A stretch of DNA of 64,000 nucleotides, taken from NCBI RefSeq assembly GCF_032062135.1, contig NC_092859.1, positions 104,363,179-104,427,178 on the forward strand, read 5' to 3'. A model generated the notes under the pieces. The model worked only from the letters and a program-made list of their open reading frames with translations, was not told the DNA's origin and made no database searches. The position numbers and the translations under genes are program-made. The stretch comes from Pyxicephalus adspersus (Eukaryota > Chordata > Amphibia > Anura > Pyxicephalidae). Shown piece after piece: positions 45,222 to 56,280 of the stretch; the stretch's first letter is position 1, and each line of letters opens with the position of its first letter.

Positions 45222-45629
45222 TTACTGGTCTCGTCTGACACAAAATACATTTATTCCCAGTTCAATCAGTCCTCCGATCAGTAGGATCCATAATGGAATA
45301 AACACAAAGCATAAATACATACTGGTGAATTGTTCCAGCATGGCACAAAGGGCAAGGCAAAATGCCAACTTCAGTAACATGGCTGTCAGATACCAGGACT
45401 TTTTCTTCATATTTTGAGCCCCATTCCTGGGATCATATCCAGATTTACATCGTCCGGCCATTTTGACAATCAGCATAACGAGTAGAATAGTGTCAAATAT
45501 CCAGATAGGAATAAAGATGATAAACCAGTTCCATGGGGCCTTTTCATCCAACTTCAGCACCACCATGATAAGGAAAAGCAAACTAAAAAGCCAGGTGAGG
45601 AGAACTCTCTGTGCCAAGGACATTCTCAT
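45222..45629 (-). CDS. TMEM60: TMEM60, four-pass transmembrane protein
   Basis: A single uninterrupted frame of 135 residues, start ATG at 45629 and stop TAA at 45222-45224. The start is secure: the codon just before it is an in-frame TAA, and the protein opens MRMSLAQRVLLTWLF as in other vertebrates. Four hydrophobic spans are visible at residues about 9-28, 34-56, 80-101 and 104-129. Between spans 2 and 3 is a basic loop (MAGRCKSG, then MKKKSW). Length is close to the usual 133. The C-terminus ends in charged residues. TMEM60's molecular function is not established; membrane location follows from the spans. An acceptor-like TTCTAG on the minus strand ends at 45678, so a 5' non-coding exon is expected near the promoter at about 48 kb. 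Confidence 0.96.
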   Translation of the reverse strand: MRMSLAQRVLLTWLFSLLFLIMVVLKLDEKAPWNWFIIFIPIWIFDTILLVMLIVKMAGRCKSGYDPRNGAQNMKKKSWYLTAMLLKLAFCLALCAMLEQFTSMYLCFVFIPLWILLIGGLIELGINVFCVRRDQ

Positions 45630-45677
45630 TTAAACTGATTTTAGGGGGTTTCAGAACCAAGATGAAGAGCTGTATTC
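45630..45677 (-). other. TMEM60: TMEM60 5' UTR part and exon 2 acceptor
   Basis: Reading the minus strand, a pyrimidine-rich tract ends TTCATTCTAG (AG at plus 45678-45679), followed by GAATACAGCTC and then 48 bp to the ATG. This makes a standard 3' splice site for a gene whose coding sequence lies wholly in its second exon. Confidence 0.6.
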
Positions 45678-46062
45678 CTAGAATGAAGCAGGGACATAAC
45701 ATAAGTGTAATATTCACACAAACAATATGTACGTATATGTGTCCTCAATATGTATGTATATTGGGAAAGAATTCCACACAGAAATAATATCTGCTCATTG
45801 CAATGTTCCACACTAAAAAATAAAGCAGATGTGTTTATTGGAAAAGTCTTTTAAATGCACACAAATGACCCCAATCAAGGGGCCAAAATAGTGCATATGG
45901 GAAGTTTTCCTAGCAGAGAATATACACGTTGTGCTGAATATATTTATTTAAAACACAGATATTAGCTAAATTTTTAAGGTTGCCTTTATAGAAATAACAG
46001 TAAATTAAGTATTCAGAAAGCATTCATATAAAAGTACGACAGCGACCTGTTACTTCCTAGAC

Positions 46063-46773
46063 CAGCGGTCCTGAACCATGGACCACAAGAAAATTTTGGT
46101 GGTCCACAAAAAGCTTTGGATAAAACAAAAAAAATATTCTAATAAATTGTTATATTCTGAATGACAATTTTTGCCTTTATATTGCACTAAATTCACAAAC
46201 TGTAATAGAGATGGAAAAACAAGGGAGGCAGAGCGTGACGTCAGTGTAGTGTTAAGTTGTATGGGGCGACCATTACCGAGCCGTACGCTTCAGTATTGTT
46301 TCCAGCATTACAACAGTCACCCTGCCCCGTGAATGCAGATTCTCATCCGATTGTTTTATTTTATTTATTTCTCAGATGCTCTTTTAGGTATGTATGACCT
46401 TATCTGTGTATTGTCTTTAACTGTTATATTTATTGGCATCAAATAGTTTAACTTTGATAACTATGGTTTTTCTTGTTTGGTCTTAGATTCCAATGAAATA
46501 AACAAATAATGAGTGAGAAAAATAAAACTAATATTTTGCATTTCTCTAGTAATACCAAAGATAATGCAATTAATGATAATAGTATGACTAGTAATACTTC
46601 TCTTACCCATGAGCTGAATAATGAATCAGAGCCTCCACAGTCCTCGTCAGCACCATCAGGAAGATCATTATTTTACAAATGTATTTATCTTTTTATAAAA
46701 AATCATATTATTGGTCCACGGGATTAAAGATTAATTTAGTGGTCTGTGAGGTCTGAAAGGTTGGTGACCGCTG
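46063..46773 (+). mobile_element. hAT element with perfect 8-bp duplication and transposase first-exon relic
   Basis: 711 bp flanked by identical TCCTAGAC copies (46055-46062 and 46774-46781). Termini CAGCGGTCCTGAACC and the complement of CAGCGGTCACCAACC are inverted. Inside is a CRE palindrome TGACGTCA (46236-46243), a plausible element promoter. Further right, a plus frame at 46509-46727 starts MSEKNKTNIL and runs Asn/Ser-rich, like the N-terminus of a hAT transposase. The catalytic part is missing. The exact duplication and clear ends suggest a relatively young insertion. Confidence 0.85.
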
Positions 46774-46785
46774 TCCTAGACTACA

Positions 46786-46937
46786 CAGTGTTCTCCCTAG
46801 AAATTACAGTATTTAAAGCTGGATGGGAAGAAGCTGTAGGCAGGTGGTGGCTCCTGTTTTGTGACCCACCTTTTCAGTAACCACTCAAAAACGTGCTGGG
46901 TGGTGCACCCAGCTAAAAGCAGCTGGGGAGAACACTG
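46786..46937. mobile_element. GTGTTCTCCC-family MITE, best preserved copy
   Basis: 152 bp from CAGTGTTCTCCC to GGGAGAACACTG, perfect 12-bp inverted ends. Body words AAGCTGGATGGGAAGAAG, TTTTGTGACCCACC and GGTGGTGCACCCAGC recur in the four other copies. It lies 5 bp from the target duplication of the adjacent hAT element. Flanking 8-mers do not match, so the superfamily is undecided. Confidence 0.7.
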
Positions 46938-47335
46938 ATAAATAACTAATATATACAAAACACATAATTCAGAAAGAATCTTAGTAATCATAGAGTTCTT
47001 AGTAACATAAAATATTTAAATTAAATCCATCAGTAATGTAAATTGTCCGGAAAACTCAAAAGAAACACGGGGCGCGTCATCCCAAGTGGCAACTCCAATG
47101 GTCAGGGGTACTGCAAGATGTATGGATTCCTAAATGCTTAGCACACTTCTAATGTGCGAGCTGTGTGTTTGGATTTTCTGTTTTTATTTTAATAAAGGGT
47201 TTTACGCTTTGTTAGCCCCATTCATGTTCTTCATTTGCACCAAAGCTTGATATAGATAGAGGCAGGAGATGTGTGCCCATATTCACCAGTAACTGTTTAT
47301 AGAAATCAAATAAAAGGAAACACAACTTCTGCCTC

Positions 47336-47500
47336 CTATTGTGTGTTACTTCCCCCTTCTCCTAGATTGTAAGCTCTTTGGGGCAGGGTCCTCTCCTCCT
47401 GTGTCCCTGTCCATATTTGTCTGTCATTTGCAACCCCTATTTAATGTACAGCGCTGCACAATATGTTGGTGATATTTACATCCTAAGAATAATAATAATA
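47336..47500 (+). mobile_element. L2/CR1-like LINE tail fragment
   Basis: Contains CTAGATTGTAAGCTCTTTGG, CTGTCATTTGCAACCCC and TGTACAGCGCTGCACAATATG, the terminal words of the copy at 57405-58018 in opposite orientation, ending in an AAT repeat. Confidence 0.6.
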
Positions 47501-47859
47501 TTTATCAGCAGGACCAAGCAGTCTTTTTGTCCCAGGATTTCCTGCTGGAGTAGATTCCAGTTTTGTACCGTTAGGTTGCAGTTATTAGGAGTTGATATAG
47601 TTGGTTTTGTGTTCTATTATCACAAACCAAGCAACAGGAAACAACTGTCAGCCACAGAGCAATGTCAGATATTGTTTTATGGCTCAGCCTACAATACAAC
47701 AGAGAGTTTCTCACCAAAAACCATTACTGTGCGCGGTTGTCTGTAGCCCAGCACATCCTCACATCATAAGGCGCTCTGCTTTACTGAAAGGAGTCCATCA
47801 TTAGAAGCGCTCACCGACCATCAGCATCTCTTCCTGCTCTCCACCCTGACACCAACATC

Positions 47860-48395
47860 AGTGTGACAACTTCACGGACGCATATTAATGACGTCAAGAT
47901 CCGGCGTCTACGTAATTTTACTATCAGTAAGAAATGAAAACTCTCTGAATAGATTGTATTCCAAAAAATAACAGATATTATTCGTTACAAAAGAAGAATG
48001 ATAGTTGTTTTACAAGACAGTTTTTGGACTAAAATGTGTCTCCAATTCTGTAGTTTCTATTTCCCTTATTCAAGATGGCGCCAGATGACTTCGTGTTCAT
48101 TGATAGACACCAGCGCGGCTGCCATATTTGTTTTGGAAAAAAAGCTTTTGTCCTTAAGCTGTAATACCCTGACGACCGTCAGATCGGCCTGCCCCCTGTG
48201 ACGCGCTTCTCGTTGCTAGGGGGCGGTGACAAAGTCATTGCCTGTGGCGCTAGTGGCCTGGCTCTTGTCCCATGAGCTATAGGGAACGCGCACCGGGGGC
48301 GCGCAGACCAGGCACTCATGTTCCGGTGAAATTTAAACGGTTCCGTCCGGTGCTAGCGGCGGGAGAAGGAGAAGGTAGCGGCTCCAGGGCAGCAG
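47860..48395. promoter_or_regulatory. Probable TMEM60/PHTF2 bidirectional promoter, CpG-rich
   Basis: CpG density rises sharply here compared with all flanking DNA. Recognisable motifs: CRE TGACGTCA (47889-47896), YY1-type CAAGATGGCG (48071-48080) and a second YY1-type GCCATATTTG in the opposite sense (48121-48130), X-box-like CGTTGCTAGG (48211-48220) running into a GC box GGGCGG (48221-48226), and ETS-type TTCCGG (48321-48326). There is no TATA box. Together with the head-to-head arrangement known for TMEM60 and PHTF2 in human, this supports a shared promoter. Start sites are not determined. Confidence 0.6.
48300..48395 (+). other. PHTF2: PHTF2 exon 1, non-coding (putative)
   Basis: A GC-rich leader ends in a good donor, GGGCAGCAG|GTAATT, at 48395/48396. 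In human, PHTF2 begins head-to-head with TMEM60 and its first exon is non-coding. The left edge given is arbitrary, and no coding sequence of PHTF2 was found in the window, so the identity rests on position. A weaker donor GAAG|GTAGCG lies at 48374. Confidence 0.35.
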
Positions 48396-48645
48396 GTAAT
48401 TAGAGGAACACGCGGTAGACATCTGCTGTCAGTGTGTTTGTGCTGGGGACAGACAGTCAGCTCTATAACGGTGTATTGATGCCAGGATTATACCTTATGG
48501 GGCATGCAATGCCAAGGGTGACAGCTATGACAGGTCCTCTTCAGCACTGCCCATGTCATATAATCACAGCATTCTCTCCTCCCCCCTCCACTTTCCTAAT
48601 GTGGTACCTTACTGCTGTGCAACATCTGCACCCAACAATGGGCTC

Positions 48646-49528
48646 TATACATATATATATACCTGTGAATACAGATCATCATATATATACCTGTGTATAC
48701 AGATCATCATATATACATAAATATACCTGTGAATACAGATCATCATATATANNNNNNNNNNNNNNNNNNNNNNNNNNNNNNNNNNNNNNNNNNNNNNNNN
48801 NNNNNNNNNNNNNNNNNNNNNNNNNNNNNNNNNNNNNNNNNNNNNNNNNNNNNNNNNNNNNNNNNNNNNNNNNNNNNNNNNNNNNNNNNNNNNNNNNNNN
48901 NNNNNNNNNNNNNNNNNNNNNNNNNNNNNNNNNNNNNNNNNNNNNNNNNNNNNNNNNNNNNNNNNNNNNNNNNNNNNNNNNNNNNNNNNNNNNNNNNNNN
49001 NNNNNNNNNNNNNNNNNNNNNNNNNNNNNNNNNNNNNNNNNNNNNNNNNNNNNNNNNNNNNNNNNNNNNNNNNNNNNNNNNNNNNNNNNNNNNNNNNNNN
49101 NNNNNNNNNNNNNNNNNNNNNNNNNNNNNNNNNNNNNNNNNNNNNNNNNNNNNNNNNNNNNNNNNNNNNNNNNNNNNNNNNNNNNNNNNNNNNNNNNNNN
49201 NNNNNNNNNNNNNNNNNNNNNNNNNNNNNNNNNNNNNNNNNNNNNNNNNNNNNNNNNNNNNNNNNNNNNNNNNNNNNNNNNNNNNNNCGTGTATACAGAT
49301 CATCATATATATACATATATATACCCGTGTATACAGATCATCATATATATATATATATATATATATACCTGTGTATACAGGTGTGTATATATATATATAT
49401 ACATATATATATGATATATATATATATATACCTGTGTATACAGATCATCATATATACATATATATACTCGTGTATACAGATCATCATCATCATATATATA
49501 TATATATACATATATACCTGTGTGTTCA

Positions 49529-49575
<47 letters not shown>

Positions 49576-49672
49576 GTGTATACAGATCATATATATATAT
49601 ATATATATATATATACCTGTGTATACAGATTCACATATATATTATATATACCTGTGTTTACAGATCATCATT
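48646..49672 (+). repeat. CCTGTGTATACAG minisatellite interrupted by a gap
   Basis: Units ACCTGTGTATACAGATCATC separated by variable TATATA spacers. Three units are visible left of the gap and about nine right of it, with variants such as GTGAATACAG. The unit core CTGTGTATACAG is close to palindromic. The 536-bp N run inside it means the true array length is unknown. Confidence 0.9.
48752..49287. other. Assembly gap (536 N)
   Basis: Run of N inside the minisatellite. Long open frames crossing it are artefacts of N translation. Confidence 1.
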
Positions 49673-52098
49673 TTTAAAAAGTAATAGCTGGAGTTCTGCT
49701 TTTTGAAAACTATGTTTGAATCTAAGGCTCCCCTTTTACTGGGTGACAACCCTGCTGCAGGACTTTCAGGATTTTACTGTAAATGAAGCAGCATTGCCAT
49801 CCTATTACAGGTAGTAGGAAAAAGTGGATCAGAAGGTAATAATTAAAAAAAAAAACGGTTAGGCAGTTAAAACGTGATCAGTTTCTATAACTGAATTCCA
49901 AAACCGCTGTTGGTTATATGGGGTTATTTGTTCCTTCTAACAACATTGTGCATAGTGGTCTCAGAACACTGAGTGTGTGGCAGAAGACCCTTATGTGGGC
50001 AGCCAAGTGGGTGTATAATAAAATACGTACTGAGTGTGTTAGTGTGCCCTCACTGACATGTTGTTTGTTGGGATCATTGTTTTATGATGTTTTCAGCAAC
50101 ATTTATTTTTGTTTTGCTTTTGGAATATTCTAACTTGTTGTTGGTTTTAGAACTTTGTTATGATAAAACTTCATAAAGTGTGAATGCTTTACTTAGCCCT
50201 GTACATTCATTTTGTTGCCAACTAAATACCAATCTATATCAAATAAAGTGAATGTGCATAATACCTCTGTTATAATAACTGGGGCCAGTCTGGCATCTTT
50301 TCATCCATGTTTCATGATTTCATCATGTGGTTTATTGGCAGCCATTGTCATTGGAGTCATTTCATTAGGAAATGGACAACAAACATGGAAACATTACACA
50401 AATGTGAAGTAGCCCCATTCAAACAATGGCTAATCTGTGTACATGTGATGATCTGTGTTCAAACACTTAGTGAAAGTGAAATGTAAAAAAAGATTGTTTT
50501 GTTCCTCCTTCATACAATGAAAATTACTATTTGCTAAGTTGTCTTTAGATGTTTCCTCTTGATAAATTGTTGTTTGTTGCTTGGATTTCCCCTGTGATTT
50601 CTCTTGTGTGTGTATACATATTAGTGCTTTTATTGAATATCAGTGTCATTTAAGTCTCAAAATATCAAACCACAACAAAATGTTCTAAATGAAATCTGAA
50701 GATGGTATTTTAATTATTTTTCTACAATACTGTAGTACACTCCTGTTACTTTTTGTGTTTTTTTTCATAAGCTTTAAACCTGTGCATGATGTCTGTTTCT
50801 GTCTTTATTTCTTGACAAGGACAAAGGTCAGACATATGTGATTGGGGCATTGTTGTGCTGGATTGTGTGACAGCTGTATTGAAAGGGTGCATGCTACTTC
50901 TAAAAATCAGCTGTTTTTTTTCTTTACTTGACTTTTAGTTAGATTTGTTGATTTAGCCTCACCCTCTAAAAAGACCATCTGCAGTTATATAAAGTGAACC
51001 CTTCACTGACTCCAAAACATACTTTGGAGAATCATTTTTTTAAATCTGTATAATAAGGAAGGGTTAAAATACAGTGAATGTTTATTGCTTTGTCTAAGCT
51101 GGGGAGATTCACTCTCTATTGATCTGGTGATAACTGACATTAAGCTGTGGATGGAAAATTCAACATTTTACATTTGTTTCCATAAAAAAAATAGGGGCAT
51201 TGTAGCGTGTTCTGCTGACAAATGTTTAAGAATGAAATTCCCTTCTCATTGTAGAGATTTCCTCTTCTTTATTGTTGTGTCTTCAGGAAGTGAACAGAAA
51301 TCTCCCTAACAAGACACAGATGTAAAAAAATTACTGAAGTTTTTTAATGCTACTTTTATCTAAAACCAAAATGTTTTTATCTAAAATGTTTGTATCTAAA
51401 ACATTACAAGTTTTGACTTTCCATACACTTTAAAAGCAGCCAGTCAAACCTAGTGTTATTGGCATTATTAGGTATAAAAGTTAATGCAATGACATTTGCT
51501 AGAGAAGTGGAATCCTTGCAGCCAGATGTGATTAATTTTTGTATTGAATGAAAGCTGAAATATCTTCTTTTATTCCAGTTTCTATATATCAGCTAATTAA
51601 TTTACATGTAAATCTGTCGGTCTTCATGCTGGTGAGGGTCACATTGATTATATTATAAAAAAGGCAAAGTAGCAATAAATTTTTATCTAGCATTATGGAT
51701 GTGAGTGTCAGATTTCCCCAGGCTTACAGTAAATGAACACTTGTTCAGCTGCTCTTTTAATAAAAGCAGCACTCAAAGTCCTCTTTCTAAGTAGACCACA
51801 AAGATTCCTTTTTATGTCACCAGATTTCCACTTCCACATAACAAATAATAGTTACTGCTGTGACCACGGTGAGAAATGTTGTCCACCAAGATTATTACCA
51901 TGGACCTCAAACGTTATTCTTCAAGCAAAATGGCAAAAATATTTGGCAGTGGCACCACTCAGGTTTATTTGACAATCAACGTGCACGCTAGAGCCAGTTA
52001 ATGCTTTATATTGGAAGGTGAGACTGTGAGAGAGAATGTCTGAGGGAGGAAATGTAGAAGAATAAACAAGTACCATGGCTATAACTTTAGGGCAGGAA

Positions 52099-52328
52099 GG
52101 CCTTGTGCAGTGTTTGTCGCCGGAAATGATCTTTTGTGATTGTTTTCAGCAAAAAAAGATGAAAGAACATTCTGTTCTATGGATACTGGGAGAATAGCGA
52201 GCGTTTCTCCTTTACTTGGATCCCTCATAAACGACTTCAGGCAACCACTGTACACATGTCATATTCTTGCCCAAGATGAGCACAACCGGTTATATTGGAC
52301 TAGAATCATCTGACGTGCGTACATAGCA
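52099..52328. mobile_element. Diverged Harbinger-like MITE
   Basis: GGAAATGATCTTTTGTGATTG near the left and GAATCATCTGACGTGCGTAC at the right parallel the copy at 10422-10736 (GGAAATGATCTTCACAAT, GAATCATTTGACGTGTAC). Termini are degraded. Confidence 0.5.
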
Positions 52329-53039
52329 TGAATCTGCGTGTTCTGAGAATATGAACTTTATCTGACATTCTCTGGGAATGATGATGAATGTAGTGCAAAT
52401 TAAAATTAATATATTGCATTCATGCTTAACACTCTGCCGGTTGTTTCTTTTTTTAATTGGTTTTGTTTTTATTTTATTGGTTTTATTTCCAAACCATGCA
52501 AAAATAAATAGTGGGCATTATCCATTGATTTGTCCTTTGAGAATAATCAGAACATTTGAATATAAATACCTTATGCCCTATGACTGCACAGCAAAGATGT
52601 TAATCTTGCCAAGTGACAGGAACCCATATTTAGATATTCCCCAGTTGTTGCTTGTCCCTAATCATGAAAATATGCACAGAGAGTTTTACATGGAGTGAGA
52701 GATCTGTTACATTTGGGTCACAATGCAATGTTTCCATAAAAGTGGACCTTTCACTGAGACTTTATAAAAGCTTCCATTTCTCGCTTAGTTATAAAAAAAG
52801 TAAGGTTTGCCTGGCTGGTGTTCTGATCATAGGGCAGTAATACCTTCTAAATCACTGACCCAGAAGGAGTAAGCTGCTCCGGTGTCAGATGGTTGTCACA
52901 CAACTTGTCACACAATTATCTGAATGATTGTTTAGGCTGGGTGACTGAAACTACTAGAGCCAAGAGATCAGTTTTACATCCCAGGAATTGTCATTCTTTA
53001 GAATGAGATTACCATTTTCAGTTTACTTCATCTCTTAGT

Positions 53040-53200
53040 NNNNNNNNNNNNNNNNNNNNNNNNNNNNNNNNNNNNNNNNNNNNNNNNNNNNNNNNNNNNN
53101 NNNNNNNNNNNNNNNNNNNNNNNNNNNNNNNNNNNNNNNNNNNNNNNNNNNNNNNNNNNNNNNNNNNNNNNNNNNNNNNNNNNNNNNNNNNNNNNNNNNN
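53040..53200. other. Assembly gap (161 N)
   Basis: Run of N; neighbouring sequence is unremarkable on both sides. Confidence 1.
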
Positions 53201-53869
53201 ATTGATGTTGTAGAATCCAGGCAGTTAATATTCTAATAAGTAGATCAGCAAAGGCAATCCCTTTTATTTTCCTTTACTCCCACACCGTAGGTGGTAGGTT
53301 TGCTGCAACATAAGGAACTAGTTGGTTAAGTACCACTGGGATCCTAAAATAGGCTTTGTTATTGCAAACATTCCCAGGTCTGAAGGACACGTTCATAGCT
53401 CACACTGCTGTACCAAGGTGACTATATGCATTTTAAACCTTAAGTGAAATTCTGGCATCAAGTGGATTGCAGTTGGACTTTTAAGTTGGAGCACTTTTGA
53501 CTTGAACAAGAACATTAACTTCAAAACTACAACATTAGCAGTGTGAATCATGAGATGCATAAATGCCTAAAACTGTGCACTGTGCATACAATATTTGTAT
53601 TATTGTGATAAGTCTGGTTTATGAGCTGCAAAAATCACTAAATTCACTAAATCAGAAATGTCTGTCTACTTTTATTTTTAAAACAAGGGATATATGCTTG
53701 ACTAGATTGTAGCATCAGCTGCAAAACTAAGCTACTGTCTTTGTAGCATCTGTGTTTTCAGGCTCCTGAATATACCTTCAATTGGGAGGAGTGTAGTAGG
53801 CAGACTGACACTACTGTTAATTGCAAGGCAGCGGAATAGTGTGGTTAGCATGCATGTGGGATAAAAATC

Positions 53870-54276
53870 TTAAAGCGGAACTAAACTGTAAATAAAAATA
53901 ACACACCTTTAATCCATAAGATCCCTCGACAGCGCTGGTCCTTCCCTTGATCCGGTCCTGCGTCGACCTAGATTTCCTCTTGGGCCTGGCACCTCTTCCG
54001 CCTACTTCTTGTCTTCTTGCTATGTCACCCAATCTCGCACTGCGCAGGTATGACATCTGGTGATGTAGCCTGCTGTGCAGGGGGGAAAAAAGAGAGCCAA
54101 TCTCATTGCGCATGCCTGAGAACAGCATATCTTTCCCTTAGTGAAAATAATGCCCCTTCTGAGCATGTCCAAAATTAGCCATGCACAGAAAGAACAGCCA
54201 TAGCCTCCCGAGATGCTTGATGTGAAAAACATAATTAAACATTTTTTTTATGTAATGTTGATCAAATTCAGATTAA
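53870..54276. mobile_element. TTAA-flanked MITE (Kolobok-like ends)
   Basis: The left edge TTAAAGCGGAACTAAACTG (TTAA 53870-53873) matches the family at 61455. A GC-rich interior runs from about 53925 to 54070. The right edge is tentatively AAATTCAGATTAA (TTAA 54273-54276), a weak inverted match. Confidence 0.5.
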
Positions 54277-54837
54277 AGGCCTTGCCATTTTGCAAAGGCC
54301 TTTTGTTAACAAAGCATAGTCCATGGATTACTAGACGGTGCAGGGGCTCCTGGGTTGAGTAGTAGTAGTGTGGCTGCAGTAGTCCTGTTGGTTTCCTGTG
54401 TGATCTTTAGCTATACACTTTTTAATAGCACAATCTTCTTGTCTTGCTGTACACCCTGCACAGCCTATTATGCACACTTTCTAAATTTGAGCCCCTGATT
54501 TGGGTAAAGTTACCCAAGTTAAACTCTGAATATATATTGGTGTTCCTAGAAAATATACACCAATGACACAGTTTACAGTAAATCACTGACAGTTCTGGGC
54601 ATTTTATTTATTACATTGTTCCAACGTTCACATGTTTTATGTTTATTAAAACTTTGATTAATGACTAATGTTGCAGGTAGGGATACTTCCTAAAATATGA
54701 CAAAACACATTTTCAGTTTAAGACAGAAACATGTGACTGAATAACAGGCATAGTAAACAGTACTGCAACTCCCTTTGCATGTGATTTCAAGAATAAAGGC
54801 AACCAAATGTATTCTCATCACCAATATGTTCTTGTCC

Positions 54838-54930
54838 TCTTTAGTTAGTGATATGACTATGAACGTATGTAAAGCGCTGTGTAATATGTCACTGCTATAA
54901 AAATACTAAATGCTATAAAAAAAAGTTAAT
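54838..54930 (+). mobile_element. SINE 3' tail fragment
   Basis: TTAGTTAGTGATATGACTATG, then AAAGCGCTGTGTAATATGTC and an AAT-rich end correspond to the tail of the SINE at 27383-27740. Confidence 0.6.
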
Positions 54931-54944
54931 AATAATATTGTGCT

Positions 54945-55080
54945 CTACTTTCCCAAAACTTTTGGATTATAAATTCCTCGTGTCGTTGTCTGTCTGTCAT
55001 TTGCAAGCCCTGTTTAATGTAAACTGTTGCATATTATGTTGGTGCTTTATAAATACAGTTTAATAATAGTAATACTAATA
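54945..55080 (+). mobile_element. L2/CR1-like LINE tail fragment
   Basis: GGATTATAAATTCCTCGTG, CTGTCATTTGCAAGCCC and ATATTATGTTGGTGCTTTAT match the terminal words of the L2-like family, ending in an AATAATAGTAAT tail. Confidence 0.55.
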
Positions 55081-55859
55081 ATCCATTCTGGATCCTGCCC
55101 ATGGTATTTATGTATTTAAACCAAATTCTCCCTGGGAGAACATCTGGCTTAAAATCTGCATTAGAATTACTGTCTGAAATCGTCAGGGCCTGTCTAGAGT
55201 CATTAAACAGACCATCCAGTGTTCTGAGGTTATACATTTATTTGGATCATCCTGGACTGCTTATCCAAAAAGTTTCATTCATGATTTTGATTGGCTTCTA
55301 TTCATTACTATATTGGCCCAGATTGTCTTTTAAGTGATTTTCCACCTATATGGACATTTTTATCATATGGACTCGAGAGTGCAGTTTGCTTTCTATTTTT
55401 TGGGGGATGCTGTGTTTTCCAGAGATCATTCATTGTTTTTATCAGTTTACCACTCAAAATATAATGGTCAGAGAGTGTGAGAAATTATTTTTGAGTAATT
55501 TATTTGATATTGCGTTATAGCCTAACATGACACCTGGATAAACTACTTCTCTTGTTTTACAATGTCACCAGTGCTCACACTGGAGTTCCTGTTTTGTTAT
55601 TGCTATCATCTGACGCTCCATCAGTATGTTTTGTCAGAACTAACCTGCAAATTTGAAGGCAGGTTTGCTAAATCTGTCAGCAAACCCTGAGACATTACAT
55701 TGAAACCAAAACCTAGAAAAGAGTGACCACAGTAAAAGGTCAAATATTCAATTGAGTCTGCGTGTTCTTTTTTTTATATTTTATAACCTAGATATAAGTA
55801 ATAGATATAGTCTGTCCACTGCTTCACTTCCTTTGCTCCATTTCAAGGATCAGCTGCTC

Positions 55860-56280
55860 TCATCTTATAAATTAATTTCTAAGGTTAGTTATGAACGTTG
55901 ATCCTTCTAGTTTGATGCCGTATTCCTGTGCTCTTGATGTTATTTTTGTGTTGTTAATGCTGTATTTCCTCTTTAGTCCTCGCCAATACTGTATCTATGG
56001 TTTTGTACATGTTTTCCCCAAAAGTGCATCATTTTGCATTTAGAAACATTGTATTGCAGTTTTCATTACTTTGACCAATCTTCCTGCAATTCAAAATCAT
56101 CACGATCCATGCCACGAACAGCTCCAGGAACATGAACCCCATTGCACACCTTTATTTTCATCACCTACATTACTGGGCCTAATATGGAGCTTGTTGTACT
56201 CCACAAGTGACCATTCTAATATGAATTATTCCAATGTACAACCACAAGATCATAGAAACTTGATAACAAGGGGATGATAG
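55860..56280. repeat. Possible CR1-like remnant
   Basis: The stretch around AAAAGTGCATCATTTTGCATTTAG and GACCAATCTTCCTGCAATTC resembles, from memory, a region of CR1-type LINEs common in amphibians and reptiles. No readable reverse transcriptase frame remains. Confidence 0.3.

Larger units (their letters stand above)
45680..47860 (-). other. TMEM60: TMEM60 intron 1 (probable)
   Basis: Lies between the acceptor at 45678 and the promoter. It contains a well-preserved hAT element (46063-46773), a GTGTTCTCCC-family MITE (46786-46937) and an L2-type tail (47336-47500). A minus-strand donor candidate GTGAGC is at 47809-47814; another GTGAGA is near 47712. The first-exon boundary is not settled. 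Confidence 0.5.

Noticed and set aside
48434..49706. Long open frames of 187 to 337 residues on both strands
   Set aside because: They run through the N gap and the TATA/GTATAC repeats; the residues are a translation of N and simple repeat.
52378..52698. 106-residue frame with a hydrophobic stretch
   Set aside because: AT-rich DNA yields Phe/Leu/Ile runs by chance; no conserved motif and no supporting gene structure.
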